64,000 nt of DNA, from positions 1-64,000 of the forward strand of contig NZ_QQSV01000006.1 of assembly GCF_003351145.1 (NCBI RefSeq), read 5' to 3'. The stretch comes from Meiothermus sp. QL-1 (GTDB lineage: Bacteria > Deinococcota > Deinococci > Deinococcales > Thermaceae). The position numbers and the translations under genes are program-made. This document shows positions 33,861 to 43,490 of this stretch, piece after piece; positions within the stretch are counted from its first letter, which is position 1; each line of letters starts with the position of its first letter. The notes below the pieces were generated by a model, which saw nothing but the letters and a program-made list of their open reading frames with translations, searched no databases and was not told the DNA's origin.

Positions 33861-35038
33861 AAGGCTCCTCCAAGCCCCAACAGGGCAAGCCCCAGCAGGG
33901 TTGGCGCCGGGGAATGGGGGGGCGGGGGCACCGCCCTGGCCTCCGGGTCGGCCAGCTCCAACAGGCGCAGCCCCGGCACCCGGGCCTCGGCCGCCTCCCA
34001 CAGCAGGACCCCGGGGGAGAGGGCGAAGAGGCTCAGGTCGGGCTGGCGGGCGCTCAGGTAGGCGAAGCTGCTGCTGGGCAGGTGGGGCACCGGCAGGGGG
34101 GCGGCCCGGTCGAAGGCGTTGCCCCGAAGGGTGACCCGGGCCTGAGGGTCGTCCACCGCCAGGTCGTAGAGGTTCCCCACGAAGGTGTTGCCCCGGGCTA
34201 GGAGGGTGTTCCGGCCGGCGTCGCGGGCGAAGAGGAGGGCGGTGCCGTTGTGCTCGAAGCGGTTCCGCTCCAGAAGGATATCCCTCGAGTCCAGGGACAA
34301 AAGCCCGATGGTGCTTCGCACGAAGCGGTTGTCCCTGAGGAGGGTTCCCCACTCCTCCTGGAGCAGGAGCCCGTAGCGCAAAGGCCCTACCTCCTCGGCG
34401 AAGGTGTTGGCCTCCACCTGGTTCTTCGCCCCGTGCATCAGGGCCGAGCCCACCCGGTTGCGCCGGCTCAGGTTGCCCTGGAGCCGGGCCTGGTAGGTGA
34501 ACATCAGGTGGAGCCCATAGCGCCCGGCCCCCTCCACCCGGTTCCCCTCTATCCGGAGCCGCTCGCCGTATTCCACGTAGAGGTTGTCCAGGAAGCCCCG
34601 GATGGCGTTGCCCTGCAGCACCACCCCGTCGCTGCGGTAGGTCTGCAGGCCGGGGGCCCGGCCGGTGCCCTCCAGCAGGCTCGCTTCAATCCGGACTCCG
34701 TTCGACCTCTCCACCCGGATGCCCCCCGTGACCCCCCGGGCCACCAGCCCCCGCACCACGCAGCCGGTGCAACCGTCCAGGACCAGCGCAGCGTCCGGCT
34801 CATAGAAGTCGTCGCCCTGGCCCACGTTTCGCACCTCGAGGCCCTCCACCTGGATGCCCGGGGCCGACAGAACCAGGGCGCTGCCCTGCCCCCCGCCGTC
34901 CAGCAGCGCGCCGGGGCGGGCCACAAGGCGCACCCCCGGGGTCTGGATGGTCCACGGACCCCGGTAAACCCCGGCTTCCAGCACCACGGTCTGGCCGGGG
35001 GCCAAGGGGGGTAGTGTGGGCGGATGCAAAACCAGCAT
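33845..35038 (-). CDS. nosD: NosD-like periplasmic beta-helix protein
   Basis: 397 residues from ATG 35038. A right-handed parallel beta-helix of CASH/NosD type, seen in repeated NxxxxNxIxGxxxGVxL-like rungs (NGVRIEASLLEG, DGVVLQGNAIRG, ERLRIEGNRVEG, ILLERNRFEHNG). It ends in a single hydrophobic anchor (LLGLALLGLGGALWL) and arginines. NosD shapes the copper or sulfur handover to NosZ. An N-terminal signal peptide is not seen from this start; GTG 35065 does not supply one either, which is odd for a periplasmic protein. Confidence 0.85.
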   Translation of the reverse strand: MLVLHPPTLPPLAPGQTVVLEAGVYRGPWTIQTPGVRLVARPGALLDGGGQGSALVLSAPGIQVEGLEVRNVGQGDDFYEPDAALVLDGCTGCVVRGLVARGVTGGIRVERSNGVRIEASLLEGTGRAPGLQTYRSDGVVLQGNAIRGFLDNLYVEYGERLRIEGNRVEGAGRYGLHLMFTYQARLQGNLSRRNRVGSALMHGAKNQVEANTFAEEVGPLRYGLLLQEEWGTLLRDNRFVRSTIGLLSLDSRDILLERNRFEHNGTALLFARDAGRNTLLARGNTFVGNLYDLAVDDPQARVTLRGNAFDRAAPLPVPHLPSSSFAYLSARQPDLSLFALSPGVLLWEAAEARVPGLRLLELADPEARAVPPPPHSPAPTLLGLALLGLGGALWLRR

Positions 35039-35093
35039 GGCTCGGCAAGGGCCTAAAGGCCGCACAGGAACTGGTTCTGGGCGGACGAAAAGG

Positions 35094-35450
35094 CTAGCCG
35101 AGCCAGGGCGGGCCGCGGTTTAGCAGGGGGAAGACCGGGGATAAGTGGGGCCGGTCGCCCTCCTGGGGCACCACCCCCAAGGGCTTTGGCGAGGGCCCGG
35201 GCAGGATGGGCGGCGGGGGCGGACCATCGCTGAAGCCCCCCACTATGCACAGCGGGCAGTGGGGCTGCGGGTGGGCCGGGGCGGGGTTGGAAGAGCCGTG
35301 CGGAGCCGGCTTTGCGGTGCACAAGGCCCCGGGGGAAAGTATCGGGAGCGCCTGGGTGCGCGGGTCGCGCAGGGCGTACTGGCTCGAGACCAGCCCCACC
35401 AGCCCGGCCAGGAAGAGGACCAGGAGGAGATGGGGGGTTCGAGACCGCAT
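35094..35450 (-). CDS. Small secreted Pro/His-rich protein with CPLC motif, DUF2946-like
   Basis: 118 residues. A signal-anchor (LLLVLFLAGLVGLVSSQ) is followed by a proline-rich tail with AHPQPHCPLCIVGGFSDGPP. The CPxC site followed by a hydrophobic turn resembles DUF2946 proteins found beside copper and cobalt transport genes, though overall similarity is slight. It is first in the operon that leads into nosD, so a copper-handling role is a reasonable inference. Confidence 0.6.
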   Translation of the reverse strand: MRSRTPHLLLVLFLAGLVGLVSSQYALRDPRTQALPILSPGALCTAKPAPHGSSNPAPAHPQPHCPLCIVGGFSDGPPPPPILPGPSPKPLGVVPQEGDRPHLSPVFPLLNRGPPWLG

Positions 35451-35462
35451 CCTAGTGTAGAG

Positions 35463-35468
35463 TATAGG
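35463..35468 (-). promoter_or_regulatory. -10 box of the copper operon
   Basis: Minus-strand TATACT ends about ten bases before ATG 35450. No clear -35 is seen. The divergent operator described at 35502-35519 lies 34 bases upstream. Confidence 0.4.
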
Positions 35469-35501
35469 GCCACCCCCCAGCAGGGCATATGTCCCGCCGA
35501 T

Positions 35502-35526
35502 ATATCCCCCGGGGGTATGATATACT
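35502..35526 (+). promoter_or_regulatory. CsoR/CstR-like operator overlapping the trxB promoter
   Basis: ATATCCCCCGGGGGTATG (35502-35519) has the layout of CsoR-family operators: a C-run facing a G-run flanked by TA-rich ends. It sits directly upstream of the -10 box TATACT (35521-35526), in the spacer, where binding would repress. Members of this regulator family sense Cu(I) (CsoR), persulfide (CstR), Ni or formaldehyde. No such regulator gene is in the window. Confidence 0.55.
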
Positions 35527-35568
35527 CGGGCCTGAGCGACCGGCGTATGCTGGTCTTTGGGAGAATCT

Positions 35569-36507
<939 letters not shown>

Positions 36508-36515
36508 GAGGAGGC

Positions 36516-37583
36516 ATGGAGGCCGCAGCTTCCGCGCAGCCCAGCGTGCGCTACCTGAACCCGGCCTGGTTCGCCTCGGTCATGGGCACCGGGGTGCTGG
36601 CCCTGGCCCTGGCCCAGTTTGGCCTGGCCTGGCTGGCGGTGCCGGTCTACCTGCTGGCCCTGCTGGCACTGGTGGGCCTGCTGGGCCTTTACCTGGCCAA
36701 GCTTCTTCGCTACCCCCAAGCGGCCCTCTCCGACCTGCAGCACCCCATCCTGGCCCAGATGCTCCCCACCCTGCCCATCGCTTTGCTGGTGGTGAGCCTG
36801 GCCACCCAGGCCCTACCCCTGGGGCCCTGGGCGCCGGCTTTGGGGCAGGGGCTCTTCGGGGTAGGTACGCCGCTCATCTTCCTGGTGGGGCTGCTGGTGG
36901 TCTACACGGTGAGCACCCGGCAGCGGCTATCCCTCGAGGCCGCCAACGGCACCTGGTTCATTCCCCCGGTCTCGGCCCTGCTGGTACCTCTGGGCGGGGG
37001 GGTGTGGCTTTCCAGCTTCCCCCCAGCCTGGCAGAAGGAGGTCTGGGTGACGAGCGGGCTCTTCCTGGGAATCGGCTTTTTCCTCTTCCTCTTCGTGCTT
37101 CCCAGCCTCCTTCAGCGCCTGTATGGGTTTGGCCGCCTGGAGCCCCACCTGCTGCCGTCCGTCTTCATCGGGTTGGCCCCTGTGGGCCTTTTGGTGCTCG
37201 CCCCCTGGCGCTGGCTCGAGGGCGGGGCCCAGGCCGGCCTGGTGCCCCAGGGTTGGCCGGAGGCCTGGCCGGTCGTGGGGCTGGCCATCTGGGGCCTGGG
37301 GCTGTGGTGGCTGGCCTACAGCCTGGCCCTGCTGCTTGACACCCTGCTGGTGGGGTGCCGCCGGGCGCAGTTCCACTTCGCCCCGGGCTGGTGGGGGTTT
37401 GTGTTTCCGCTGGGAGCTTTTACCCTGGCCACCAAGGCCCTGGCCCAGGCGCTGGGCTCGGCCTTCCTGGGGGGGCTGGCCTGGGGGCTTTTGGGTCTCC
37501 TGCTGCTCTTCTGGCTCTGGGTGCTGCTCCCCTCCCTCCGGGCCTGGGCCGGCCTGGGGACTCTGCGCCCACCCAAGGGCTAG
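36516..37583 (+). CDS. TDT/SLAC1-family anion exporter (tellurite-resistance/dicarboxylate type)
   Basis: 355 residues, ten predicted membrane helices. The N-terminal NPAWFASVMGTGVLALAL matches the TDT family (C4-dicarboxylate transporter / malic acid transport protein / sulfite pump SSU1). Transported anions in the family include malate, sulfite and, indirectly, tellurite. The operon with trxB and the CsoR/CstR-like operator make sulfite or another sulfur anion a reasonable guess, but this is inference. Confidence 0.8.
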   Translation: MEAAASAQPSVRYLNPAWFASVMGTGVLALALAQFGLAWLAVPVYLLALLALVGLLGLYLAKLLRYPQAALSDLQHPILAQMLPTLPIALLVVSLATQALPLGPWAPALGQGLFGVGTPLIFLVGLLVVYTVSTRQRLSLEAANGTWFIPPVSALLVPLGGGVWLSSFPPAWQKEVWVTSGLFLGIGFFLFLFVLPSLLQRLYGFGRLEPHLLPSVFIGLAPVGLLVLAPWRWLEGGAQAGLVPQGWPEAWPVVGLAIWGLGLWWLAYSLALLLDTLLVGCRRAQFHFAPGWWGFVFPLGAFTLATKALAQALGSAFLGGLAWGLLGLLLLFWLWVLLPSLRAWAGLGTLRPPKG

Positions 37584-37590
37584 CCGCGCC

Positions 37591-37623
37591 GGTGACAATT
37601 TGGTGACACTTTTCCCACGTGGG
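37591..37623 (+). promoter_or_regulatory. Direct repeats and palindrome upstream of hmuT
   Basis: GGTGACA occurs twice (37591-37597 and 37602-37608), and CCCACGTGGG (37614-37623) is a perfect 10-base palindrome. A possible -10, TAGATT, follows. This may be the control region of heme uptake; it is not a recognisable Fur box. Confidence 0.4.
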
Positions 37624-37643
37624 TCCGGTAGATTAACCCTGCT

Positions 37644-38576
37644 ATGAAAACCCTCTGGCTAGGCCTATCCCTGGCGCTTTCGCTGGCTTTGGCCCAGCCT
37701 TTCCGCGTCACCGATGCGACGGGCCGGGAAGTCGAGGTGCGAAGCGCCGAGCGAATCGTGAGCGTGGGCGGCTCAATCTCCGAGATTCTCGATAAGTTCG
37801 GTCTCACCGACCGCATCGTGGGGCGCGACACCGGCTCGTACATCCCAGCGGCCCTGCTGCGGCGGCCCGACGTGGGCCTCTTCTTCCGCCTGAACGCCGA
37901 GGCCATCCTGGCCCAGCGGCCCACCCTGGTGCTGGCCGTCTCCGAGGCCGGCCCCCCACCGGTGCTGGCCCAGCTCCGCCAGGCCGGGGTGAGCGTGGTG
38001 CTGGTGCCCGACGAGCCCACCCCCGAGGGGGTCAAGAAGAAGATTCGCACCATCGGGGCTGCGGTGGGCCAGCCGGCCCGGGCCGAGGAGCTGGTGCGGG
38101 CTTTGGAGCGCGACCTGTTGGCCCTGCAATCCAAGACCCGGGTGCGGCGGGGCGAGCCCTTGCGGGTGCTCTACATCTACCCGCGCGACCCCCGCAACAC
38201 CTTTGTGTGCGGCGAGGAGGCCAGCGGGGCGGGTCTCATCACCCTGGCCGGGGCCCAGAACGCCGTCCGAACGGTGCAGGGCACGGGGGCGGTGCGGGGC
38301 TGCGTGAACCTCACCGCCGAGGCGGTGGTGGCAGCCCGGCCCGACGCCATCGTGGTGCCCTTCTTCCCCGACCAGCCCTTCAGCTTTGAGAGCATCCTGC
38401 GCCTGCCCGGGGTGGCCGAAACCCCCGCGGGGCGCAACCGGCGCATCGTGGCTATGGACGTGACCTACATCTCGGGCTACGGCTACACCGTGGGCCGGGC
38501 AGCCCTCGAGCTCCACCGGGCCCTTTACGAGCAGACCGGCCCGGTGCGAATCAACCACCCTAGCTTCAACCCGTGA
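37644..38576 (+). CDS. hmuT: Heme ABC transporter, periplasmic binding protein
   Basis: 310 residues. Signal peptide (LWLGLSLALSLALAQP), then a class-III (BtuF/HmuT) binding fold: RIVSVGGSISEILDKFGLTDRIVGRD, the long central helix and DVTYISGYGYTVGRAALELH near the end, a tyrosine-rich loop typical of heme binders. It delivers heme to the HmuUV complex. Its stop overlaps the permease start (ATGA). First gene of hmuTUV. Confidence 0.88.
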   Translation: MKTLWLGLSLALSLALAQPFRVTDATGREVEVRSAERIVSVGGSISEILDKFGLTDRIVGRDTGSYIPAALLRRPDVGLFFRLNAEAILAQRPTLVLAVSEAGPPPVLAQLRQAGVSVVLVPDEPTPEGVKKKIRTIGAAVGQPARAEELVRALERDLLALQSKTRVRRGEPLRVLYIYPRDPRNTFVCGEEASGAGLITLAGAQNAVRTVQGTGAVRGCVNLTAEAVVAARPDAIVVPFFPDQPFSFESILRLPGVAETPAGRNRRIVAMDVTYISGYGYTVGRAALELHRALYEQTGPVRINHPSFNP

Positions 38577-39568
38577 TGGGCGAGGCAGGAGCCCGCCGGC
38601 GGTTCCTGCTTCTGGGGCTGGCCCTGCTGCTTCCCGCAAGCCTCTTGCTGGGCGCGGCCAGCGGGGCCTACTACATCCCCCCCCTCGAGATTCCCCGGGT
38701 GCTGAGGGAAGGGCTCGAGGGGGCCCCGGTGCTGCTCAACATCCGCTTCCCCCGGGTGCTTTTGGCCGCCTTGGTGGGCGGCACGCTGGCGCTGGCGGGC
38801 GCTGCGCTCCAGGGCTTGCTGCGCACCCCGCTGGCCGAACCCGGCCTGCTGGGCCTGGGGATGGGGGCCGCCTTGGGCGCGGTGCTCTGGCTGGCCTTTT
38901 TCCCCTTGCTGCCCTTTGGGCTGCCCCTGGCCGCGGCGCTGGGGGCGCTGGGGGTGGTCTTCCTGCTCCTGCGGCTGGTGGGGGAGCCGGCCGAGCAGCC
39001 GGGGGTGCGGCTCCTGCTGCTAGGGCTTCTGCTTTCCCCCATCCTAAGCGCCCTTATCGGACTGCTGCAGTTCCGCGTGGCCGACCCCCAGGGGCGCAGC
39101 CTCACCTTCTGGACCCTGGGGGGGCTGGGCGGGGCGAGCTGGGAGCTGCTGGCCCTCACCGCCCCCACCGCCCTCCTGAGCACCCTCGCCCTGCTGCGTC
39201 TGGGCCGCTCGCTCAACGCCCTTACTTTGGGCGAGGAGGAGGCCTTCCACCTGGGGGTGGCGGTAAGAGCCCTGCAGCGCTGGGGCCTGCTATGGGTGGC
39301 CCTGGGGGTGGGGGCCGCGGTGGCCGCGGCGGGGAATATCGCCTTCGTGGGGCTCCTGGTGCCCTGGCTGCTGCGGGCTATAGGCGGGGCCGACCACCGC
39401 TTCGTGCTGCCCGCAGCCTGGCTCCTGGGGGCCAGCCTCACGGTGCTGGCCGACCTGGTGGCCCGCACCGCCTTCGCCCCCGCGGAGCTTCCGGTGGGCC
39501 TCCTCACCACCCTGGTGGGGGGGCCGCTCTTTCTGTTCCTGCTCGTCCGGGGAGGGTGGCGTGGCTAG
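38573..39568 (+). CDS. hmuU: Heme ABC transporter, permease (FecCD/BtuC family)
   Basis: 331 residues with about ten membrane helices. Motifs are IRFPRVLLAALVGGTLALAGAALQGLLRTPLAEPGLLG and FVGLLVPWLLRAIGGADHR (the coupling-helix region, usually FVGLIVPHxxR). It forms the channel for heme. It overlaps hmuT by four bases and hmuV by eight. Confidence 0.9.
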   Translation: MMGEAGARRRFLLLGLALLLPASLLLGAASGAYYIPPLEIPRVLREGLEGAPVLLNIRFPRVLLAALVGGTLALAGAALQGLLRTPLAEPGLLGLGMGAALGAVLWLAFFPLLPFGLPLAAALGALGVVFLLLRLVGEPAEQPGVRLLLLGLLLSPILSALIGLLQFRVADPQGRSLTFWTLGGLGGASWELLALTAPTALLSTLALLRLGRSLNALTLGEEEAFHLGVAVRALQRWGLLWVALGVGAAVAAAGNIAFVGLLVPWLLRAIGGADHRFVLPAAWLLGASLTVLADLVARTAFAPAELPVGLLTTLVGGPLFLFLLVRGGWRG

Positions 39569-40328
39569 CTGGCTCGAGGCCGAGTCCCTGGGCCTCCGCC
39601 GGGGCGGACGCTGGCTTTTGCGCGGGGTCTCCCTGCAGCTCGGGCCAGGCTTCTGGGCCCTATTGGGGCCCAACGGGGCGGGCAAGAGCAGCCTTCTGCG
39701 CCTCCTATCGGGCGAGTGGCTGCCCACCGAGGGGCAGGTGCGGCTTCTGGGCCAGCCCCTTGGGCGCTACTCCCCCGCCAAGCTGGCCCTGAAGCGGGCC
39801 TTTCTCCCCCAGCAGCGCAGCCTGGCCTTTCCCTACACCGCCCGGGAGGTGGTGGCCCTGGGCCGGCTGCCCCACCAGCGGGGCCGGGCGGAAAGCGAGG
39901 CCGACCGAGAGCGAATCGAGGAGGCCCTGGCCGCGACCGGGGCCCTGGGCCTGGCCCCACGCCCCTACTTTGCCCTCTCCGGGGGCGAGCGCACCCGCAT
40001 AGACCTGGCCCGGGTGCTGGCCCAGGACACCCCCATCCTGCTGCTGGACGAGCCCACCAACCACCTCGACCCCCGGCAGCAGCTCGAGGTGCTGGCGCTG
40101 TGCCGCCGCCTGGCCGGGTCGGGCCGGCTGGTGCTGGCCGCTTTGCACGACCTGAACCTGGCGGCCTTGTTCGCAGAGGGGCTGGTTTTTCTCAAGGAGG
40201 GGCGGCTGGTGGGGGCGGGGGCGACCCGGGAGCTTCTGCAGCCGGGGCTGCTGGAGGAGGTCTACGGGGTGCCCTTCGCGGTGCTGGAGCACCAGGGGCG
40301 ACGGGTGGTGCTGCCGGAGCCCGGCTAG
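39561..40328 (+). CDS. hmuV: Heme ABC transporter, ATPase
   Basis: 255 residues. Walker [12 protein letters not shown]-loop LPQQ with the heme-type [20 protein letters not shown], signature [17 protein letters not shown], Walker [13 protein letters not shown] and H-loop [12 protein letters not shown]. It powers HmuTU. GTG start inside the hmuU end. It converges on ybjQ with a four-base overlap. Confidence 0.92.
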   Translation: MASWLEAESLGLRRGGRWLLRGVSLQLGPGFWALLGPNGAGKSSLLRLLSGEWLPTEGQVRLLGQPLGRYSPAKLALKRAFLPQQRSLAFPYTAREVVALGRLPHQRGRAESEADRERIEEALAATGALGLAPRPYFALSGGERTRIDLARVLAQDTPILLLDEPTNHLDPRQQLEVLALCRRLAGSGRLVLAALHDLNLAALFAEGLVFLKEGRLVGAGATRELLQPGLLEEVYGVPFAVLEHQGRRVVLPEPG

Positions 40329-40663
40329 TAGACCCGGCTGGCCTTCACCGCGGTGCCCGAGGCGGTGACCATGAGCATGTTGCCCTGGCCCACGGTCTCG
40401 TAGTCCACGTCTATGCCGATTACCGCATCGGCCCCCCGGGCCAAGGCGGCCTGCTCGAGCTCTGAGAGGGCAATCTCGCGCGCTTTACGCAGCTCAGCCT
40501 CGTAGGCCCCGCTGCGCCCACCCACGATGTCCCGCACCGAGGCCAAGAGGTCGCGGAAGATGTTGGCCCCCACGATGGCCTCGCCGAAGACCACGTCCAG
40601 GTACTCGGTAATCTGGTAGCCCTCGAGCTGGCTCGAGGTACTCAGGATGAGCTTTCGCCTCAT
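40325..40663 (-). CDS. YbjQ/DUF74 family protein
   Basis: 112 residues, the whole conserved domain: [56 protein letters not shown] and [13 protein letters not shown]. The family forms pentameric heavy-metal-binding-like folds; function is unknown. GGGAGG lies six bases before ATG 40663. Divergent from lutA. Confidence 0.9.
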   Translation of the reverse strand: MRRKLILSTSSQLEGYQITEYLDVVFGEAIVGANIFRDLLASVRDIVGGRSGAYEAELRKAREIALSELEQAALARGADAVIGIDVDYETVGQGNMLMVTASGTAVKASRVY

Positions 40664-40734
40664 ACCAAACCTCCCAGAGCATTCTAGGCGATTCCCCGCG
40701 CCGGCCCGGTGAAATCCGGGGCCTGGTTTTTGGA

Positions 40735-40740
40735 TATAAT
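40735..40740 (+). promoter_or_regulatory. TATAAT -10 box of lutA
   Basis: A perfect -10 ten bases before ATG 40751; no clear -35 and no Shine-Dalgarno, so a near-leaderless start. Confidence 0.55.
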
Positions 40741-40750
40741 CCATACCACC

Positions 40751-41479
40751 ATGAAGGTGGCCCTCCTCGTCACCTGCCTCACCGACCAGTTCTTCGCCGA
40801 GGCCGGGGCAGCAGCGGTGCGGCTTTTGCGGCGCCTGGGCTGCACGGTGGAGGTGCCCTTGGGCCAGAGCTGCTGCGGCCAGCCGGCCTACAACGCCGGC
40901 TACTGGGCCGAGGCCCGCCAGATGGCCGAGCACACCCTAGACACGCTGGAGGGAGCCGAGCACGTGGTCCTGCCCTCGGGCTCCTGCACCACCATGCTGC
41001 GGGTCTTCTACCCCGAGCTATTTCGCGAGCAGCCCCGCCGGTTTGCCCAGGCCCTGGCCCTGAGCCACAGGACCTACGAGCTCTCGGAGTTCATCGTCAA
41101 GGTGCTGGGGGTCACCCACCTGGGCCAGGGGCTGAAGGGGCGGCGCATCGCCTACCACCACGGCTGCCACGCCCTGCGCGAGCTCGGCATCAGGCAGGAG
41201 CCCCTCACGCTTCTGCGCAACGCCGGGGCCGAAATTGTGGACTGGGCCGCCGCCGAGGAGTGCTGCGGCTTTGGCGGGCTCTTCTCGGTCAAGCTGCCCG
41301 AGGTGGCCCTGAGCATGGCCGACCGCAAGCTCTCCACCCTGCCCCCCGCCGGCCAGGTAGACTTCCTCACCAGCGCCGATAGCGGCTGTATGCTCCACCT
41401 CACGGGGCGCATCGAGCACCGGGGCCTGGGCCTGCCGGTCAGGCCTTTGGCCTCGGTGCTCTGGGAGGCCACGCAATGA
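40751..41479 (+). CDS. lutA: L-lactate utilisation protein LutA-like, Fe-S (two CCG domains)
   Basis: 242 residues with the two CCG cysteine motifs of LutA/GlpC-type subunits: [12 protein letters not shown] near residue 38 and [12 protein letters not shown] near 175, plus [11 protein letters not shown] and a final [10 protein letters not shown]. LutA, LutB and LutC together oxidise L-lactate to pyruvate in the cytoplasm. It overlaps lutB by four bases (ATGA). Confidence 0.9.
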   Translation: MKVALLVTCLTDQFFAEAGAAAVRLLRRLGCTVEVPLGQSCCGQPAYNAGYWAEARQMAEHTLDTLEGAEHVVLPSGSCTTMLRVFYPELFREQPRRFAQALALSHRTYELSEFIVKVLGVTHLGQGLKGRRIAYHHGCHALRELGIRQEPLTLLRNAGAEIVDWAAAEECCGFGGLFSVKLPEVALSMADRKLSTLPPAGQVDFLTSADSGCMLHLTGRIEHRGLGLPVRPLASVLWEATQ

Positions 41480-42870
41480 GGGTCGCCGCCAACCAGTACC
41501 CCCAGGCCGCAGCCCGGCTGCTGCGCGAGGAGCCCCATGTGCGCGACTCGGTCACCGGGGCCACCCTCCACTTTGACGGCAGAAGGCAGCAGGCCTACGC
41601 CGAGGTGGACGCCGAGGCCTGGCGGCGCTGGGCCGAGGCGGTCAAGAACCACGTCCTGATGCACCTGGACGAGTACCTGCTCCAGGCCGAGGCCAGCCTA
41701 CAGAAAAACGGCGTGCAGGTGCACTGGGCCGAGGACGCCGACGACGCGCGGCGCATTGTGGCCGAGATTGCCCGCAGCGGCAGGGTCAAAAAGGTGGTCA
41801 AGGCCAAGACCATGGTTTCGGAGGAGCTGGGCCTCAACCCCATGCTGGAGGGGATGGGCATCGAGGTGCTAGAGACCGACCTGGGCGAGTACATCATCCA
41901 GCTCCTGAACCAGCCCCCTTCGCACATCGTGGGGCCGGCCATTCACCTGAACCTGGAGCAGATTCGCCACCTCTTTCACGAGCGCTTTCAGACCCCCCTG
42001 GAGGCCAGCCCCGAACAGCTTGCGGCAGTGGCCCGCCGAGTCTTGCGCGAGGGGTTCCTTAGTGCCGACATGGGCATCTCGGGGGGCAACTTCGTGGTGG
42101 CCGAGACCGGCACCCTGGCCCTGATCGAAAACGAAGGGAACATAAGGCTCTCCACCTCGGCCCCCCGCATCCACGTGGCGCTGGTAGGCATCGAAAAACT
42201 CCTGCCCCGCTTCTCCGACCTGGCGGTCTTTCTCTCGCTCACCGCCCGCGCCGCCACCGGGCAGCGGCTCGGCACCTTCGTCTCGCTCATCCAAGGGCCA
42301 CGCCGGCCCGGTGAACCGGACGGGCCTGAAGAGGTGCACGTGGTCTTCGTGGATAATGGGCGGAGCAGCGTGCTGGCCGACCTCGAGGCCTGGGAGACCC
42401 TGCGCTGCTTGCGCTGCGCGGCCTGCCTCAACGCCTGCCCGGTCTACCGCCAGACCGGCGGCCACCCCTACGGCTACGTCTACAGCGGCCCCATTGGCTC
42501 CATCCTCTCGCCCGGCCTTTTGGGCCTGGAGGAAACCAAGCCCCTCCCCTACGCCTCCTCGCTCTGCGGGGCCTGTTTCCAGGCCTGCCCGGTGCGGATT
42601 CCCATCCCCAAGCTCCTGCTCACCTGGCGCCACCGGGCGGTGCAGGAAGGGCTCACCCCTAAGGCAGAGGCCGCCGCCATCAAGGCCTACGCCCAGGTCA
42701 TGACCCACCCCTGGCTCTACCGCCTGGCCTCCAGGGCCCTGCGGCTGTTGCCCGAGAAGGCGCTGAACAACACCCTTCTCCCGGTGATTCGGACCTGGAG
42801 GGAGGGCCGGGCCGGGCTCAGACCCAGCCCCAAGAGCTTCCTGCAGATGTGGGAGGATGGAGAGGTGTAG
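41476..42870 (+). CDS. lutB: L-lactate utilisation protein LutB-like, Fe-S and LUD domain
   Basis: 464 residues. The LUD domain (KAKTMVSEELGLNPMLEG, ADMGISGGNFVVAETGTLAL) is followed by two [4Fe-4S] motifs, CLRCAACLNACPV and CGACFQACPV. LutB carries the flavin- or lactate-linked core with LutA. lutC is normally third, but trpF follows here instead; no lutC is in the window. Confidence 0.92.
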   Translation: MRVAANQYPQAAARLLREEPHVRDSVTGATLHFDGRRQQAYAEVDAEAWRRWAEAVKNHVLMHLDEYLLQAEASLQKNGVQVHWAEDADDARRIVAEIARSGRVKKVVKAKTMVSEELGLNPMLEGMGIEVLETDLGEYIIQLLNQPPSHIVGPAIHLNLEQIRHLFHERFQTPLEASPEQLAAVARRVLREGFLSADMGISGGNFVVAETGTLALIENEGNIRLSTSAPRIHVALVGIEKLLPRFSDLAVFLSLTARAATGQRLGTFVSLIQGPRRPGEPDGPEEVHVVFVDNGRSSVLADLEAWETLRCLRCAACLNACPVYRQTGGHPYGYVYSGPIGSILSPGLLGLEETKPLPYASSLCGACFQACPVRIPIPKLLLTWRHRAVQEGLTPKAEAAAIKAYAQVMTHPWLYRLASRALRLLPEKALNNTLLPVIRTWREGRAGLRPSPKSFLQMWEDGEV

Positions 42871-42878
42871 TAAAACCC

Positions 42879-43490
42879 ATGACCCGCGCCAAAATCTGCG
42901 GCATCACCCGCCTCGAGGACGCCCTCCTGGCCGAAGAGCTGGGGGCCTGGGCCCTGGGCTTCATCCTGGCCCCCGGCAGCAAGCGCTATGTGGAGCCCGA
43001 GCAAATCCGCCCCATCGCCGAGGCCCTGGGGCCTCTGGTGGTGCGGGTGGGGGTGTTCGTGGATACCCCTCCCGAGGCTGTCCTGAAGCAGTTGCAGACC
43101 GCCCGGCTCCAGGTGGCCCAGCTCCACGGCGCCGAGCCCCCAGAGTGGTCTGAGCACATCCGGCGTTTCTTCCCGGTCATCAAGGCCTTCCGGCTCTCGG
43201 GCCCGGCCCGGCCCGAGTGGCTCTCCTACCCGGCCGATGCCCTTCTAGCCGATGGGGCAACCCCTGGCAGCGGCCAGCCCTACCCCCTGGGATGGCTGGA
43301 GCCCCTGCGCGCCCACCCCCGGCTAATCGTCGCCGGGGGGCTCGGGCCAGACAACCTGGCCCCGGTGCTGGAGATTGGGCCCTACGCGGTGGACGTGAGC
43401 AGCGGCGTGGAGGCCGGCCCGGGGCGCAAAGACCCCGGCAAACTCCGGGCCTTTCTGGCTCAGGTAATGGGCTCCAGCCGGAACCAGTAG
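42879..43490 (+). CDS. trpF: Phosphoribosylanthranilate isomerase
   Basis: 203 residues. TIM-barrel motifs are AKICGITRLEDA (catalytic Cys in KICG), GFILAPGSKRYV, VGVFVDTP, QLHGAEPP, the phosphate site VAGGLGPDN and VDVSSGVEAGPGRKD with the catalytic Asp (LLADG). It catalyses the third step of tryptophan synthesis. ATG 42879 fits the usual N-terminus; the longer frame from 42849 is rejected. No other trp gene is nearby. The end overlaps the SRA-like gene by 31 bases, convergently. Confidence 0.95.
   Translation: MTRAKICGITRLEDALLAEELGAWALGFILAPGSKRYVEPEQIRPIAEALGPLVVRVGVFVDTPPEAVLKQLQTARLQVAQLHGAEPPEWSEHIRRFFPVIKAFRLSGPARPEWLSYPADALLADGATPGSGQPYPLGWLEPLRAHPRLIVAGGLGPDNLAPVLEIGPYAVDVSSGVEAGPGRKDPGKLRAFLAQVMGSSRNQ

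Noticed and set aside
36516-37583. Tellurite resistance as the main role of the TDT protein
   Set aside because: Family membership only; no other tellurite gene is near. Anion export is the more general reading.
37614-37623. Fur box upstream of hmuT
   Set aside because: The palindrome CCCACGTGGG lacks the A/T-rich GATAAT-like pattern of Fur boxes.
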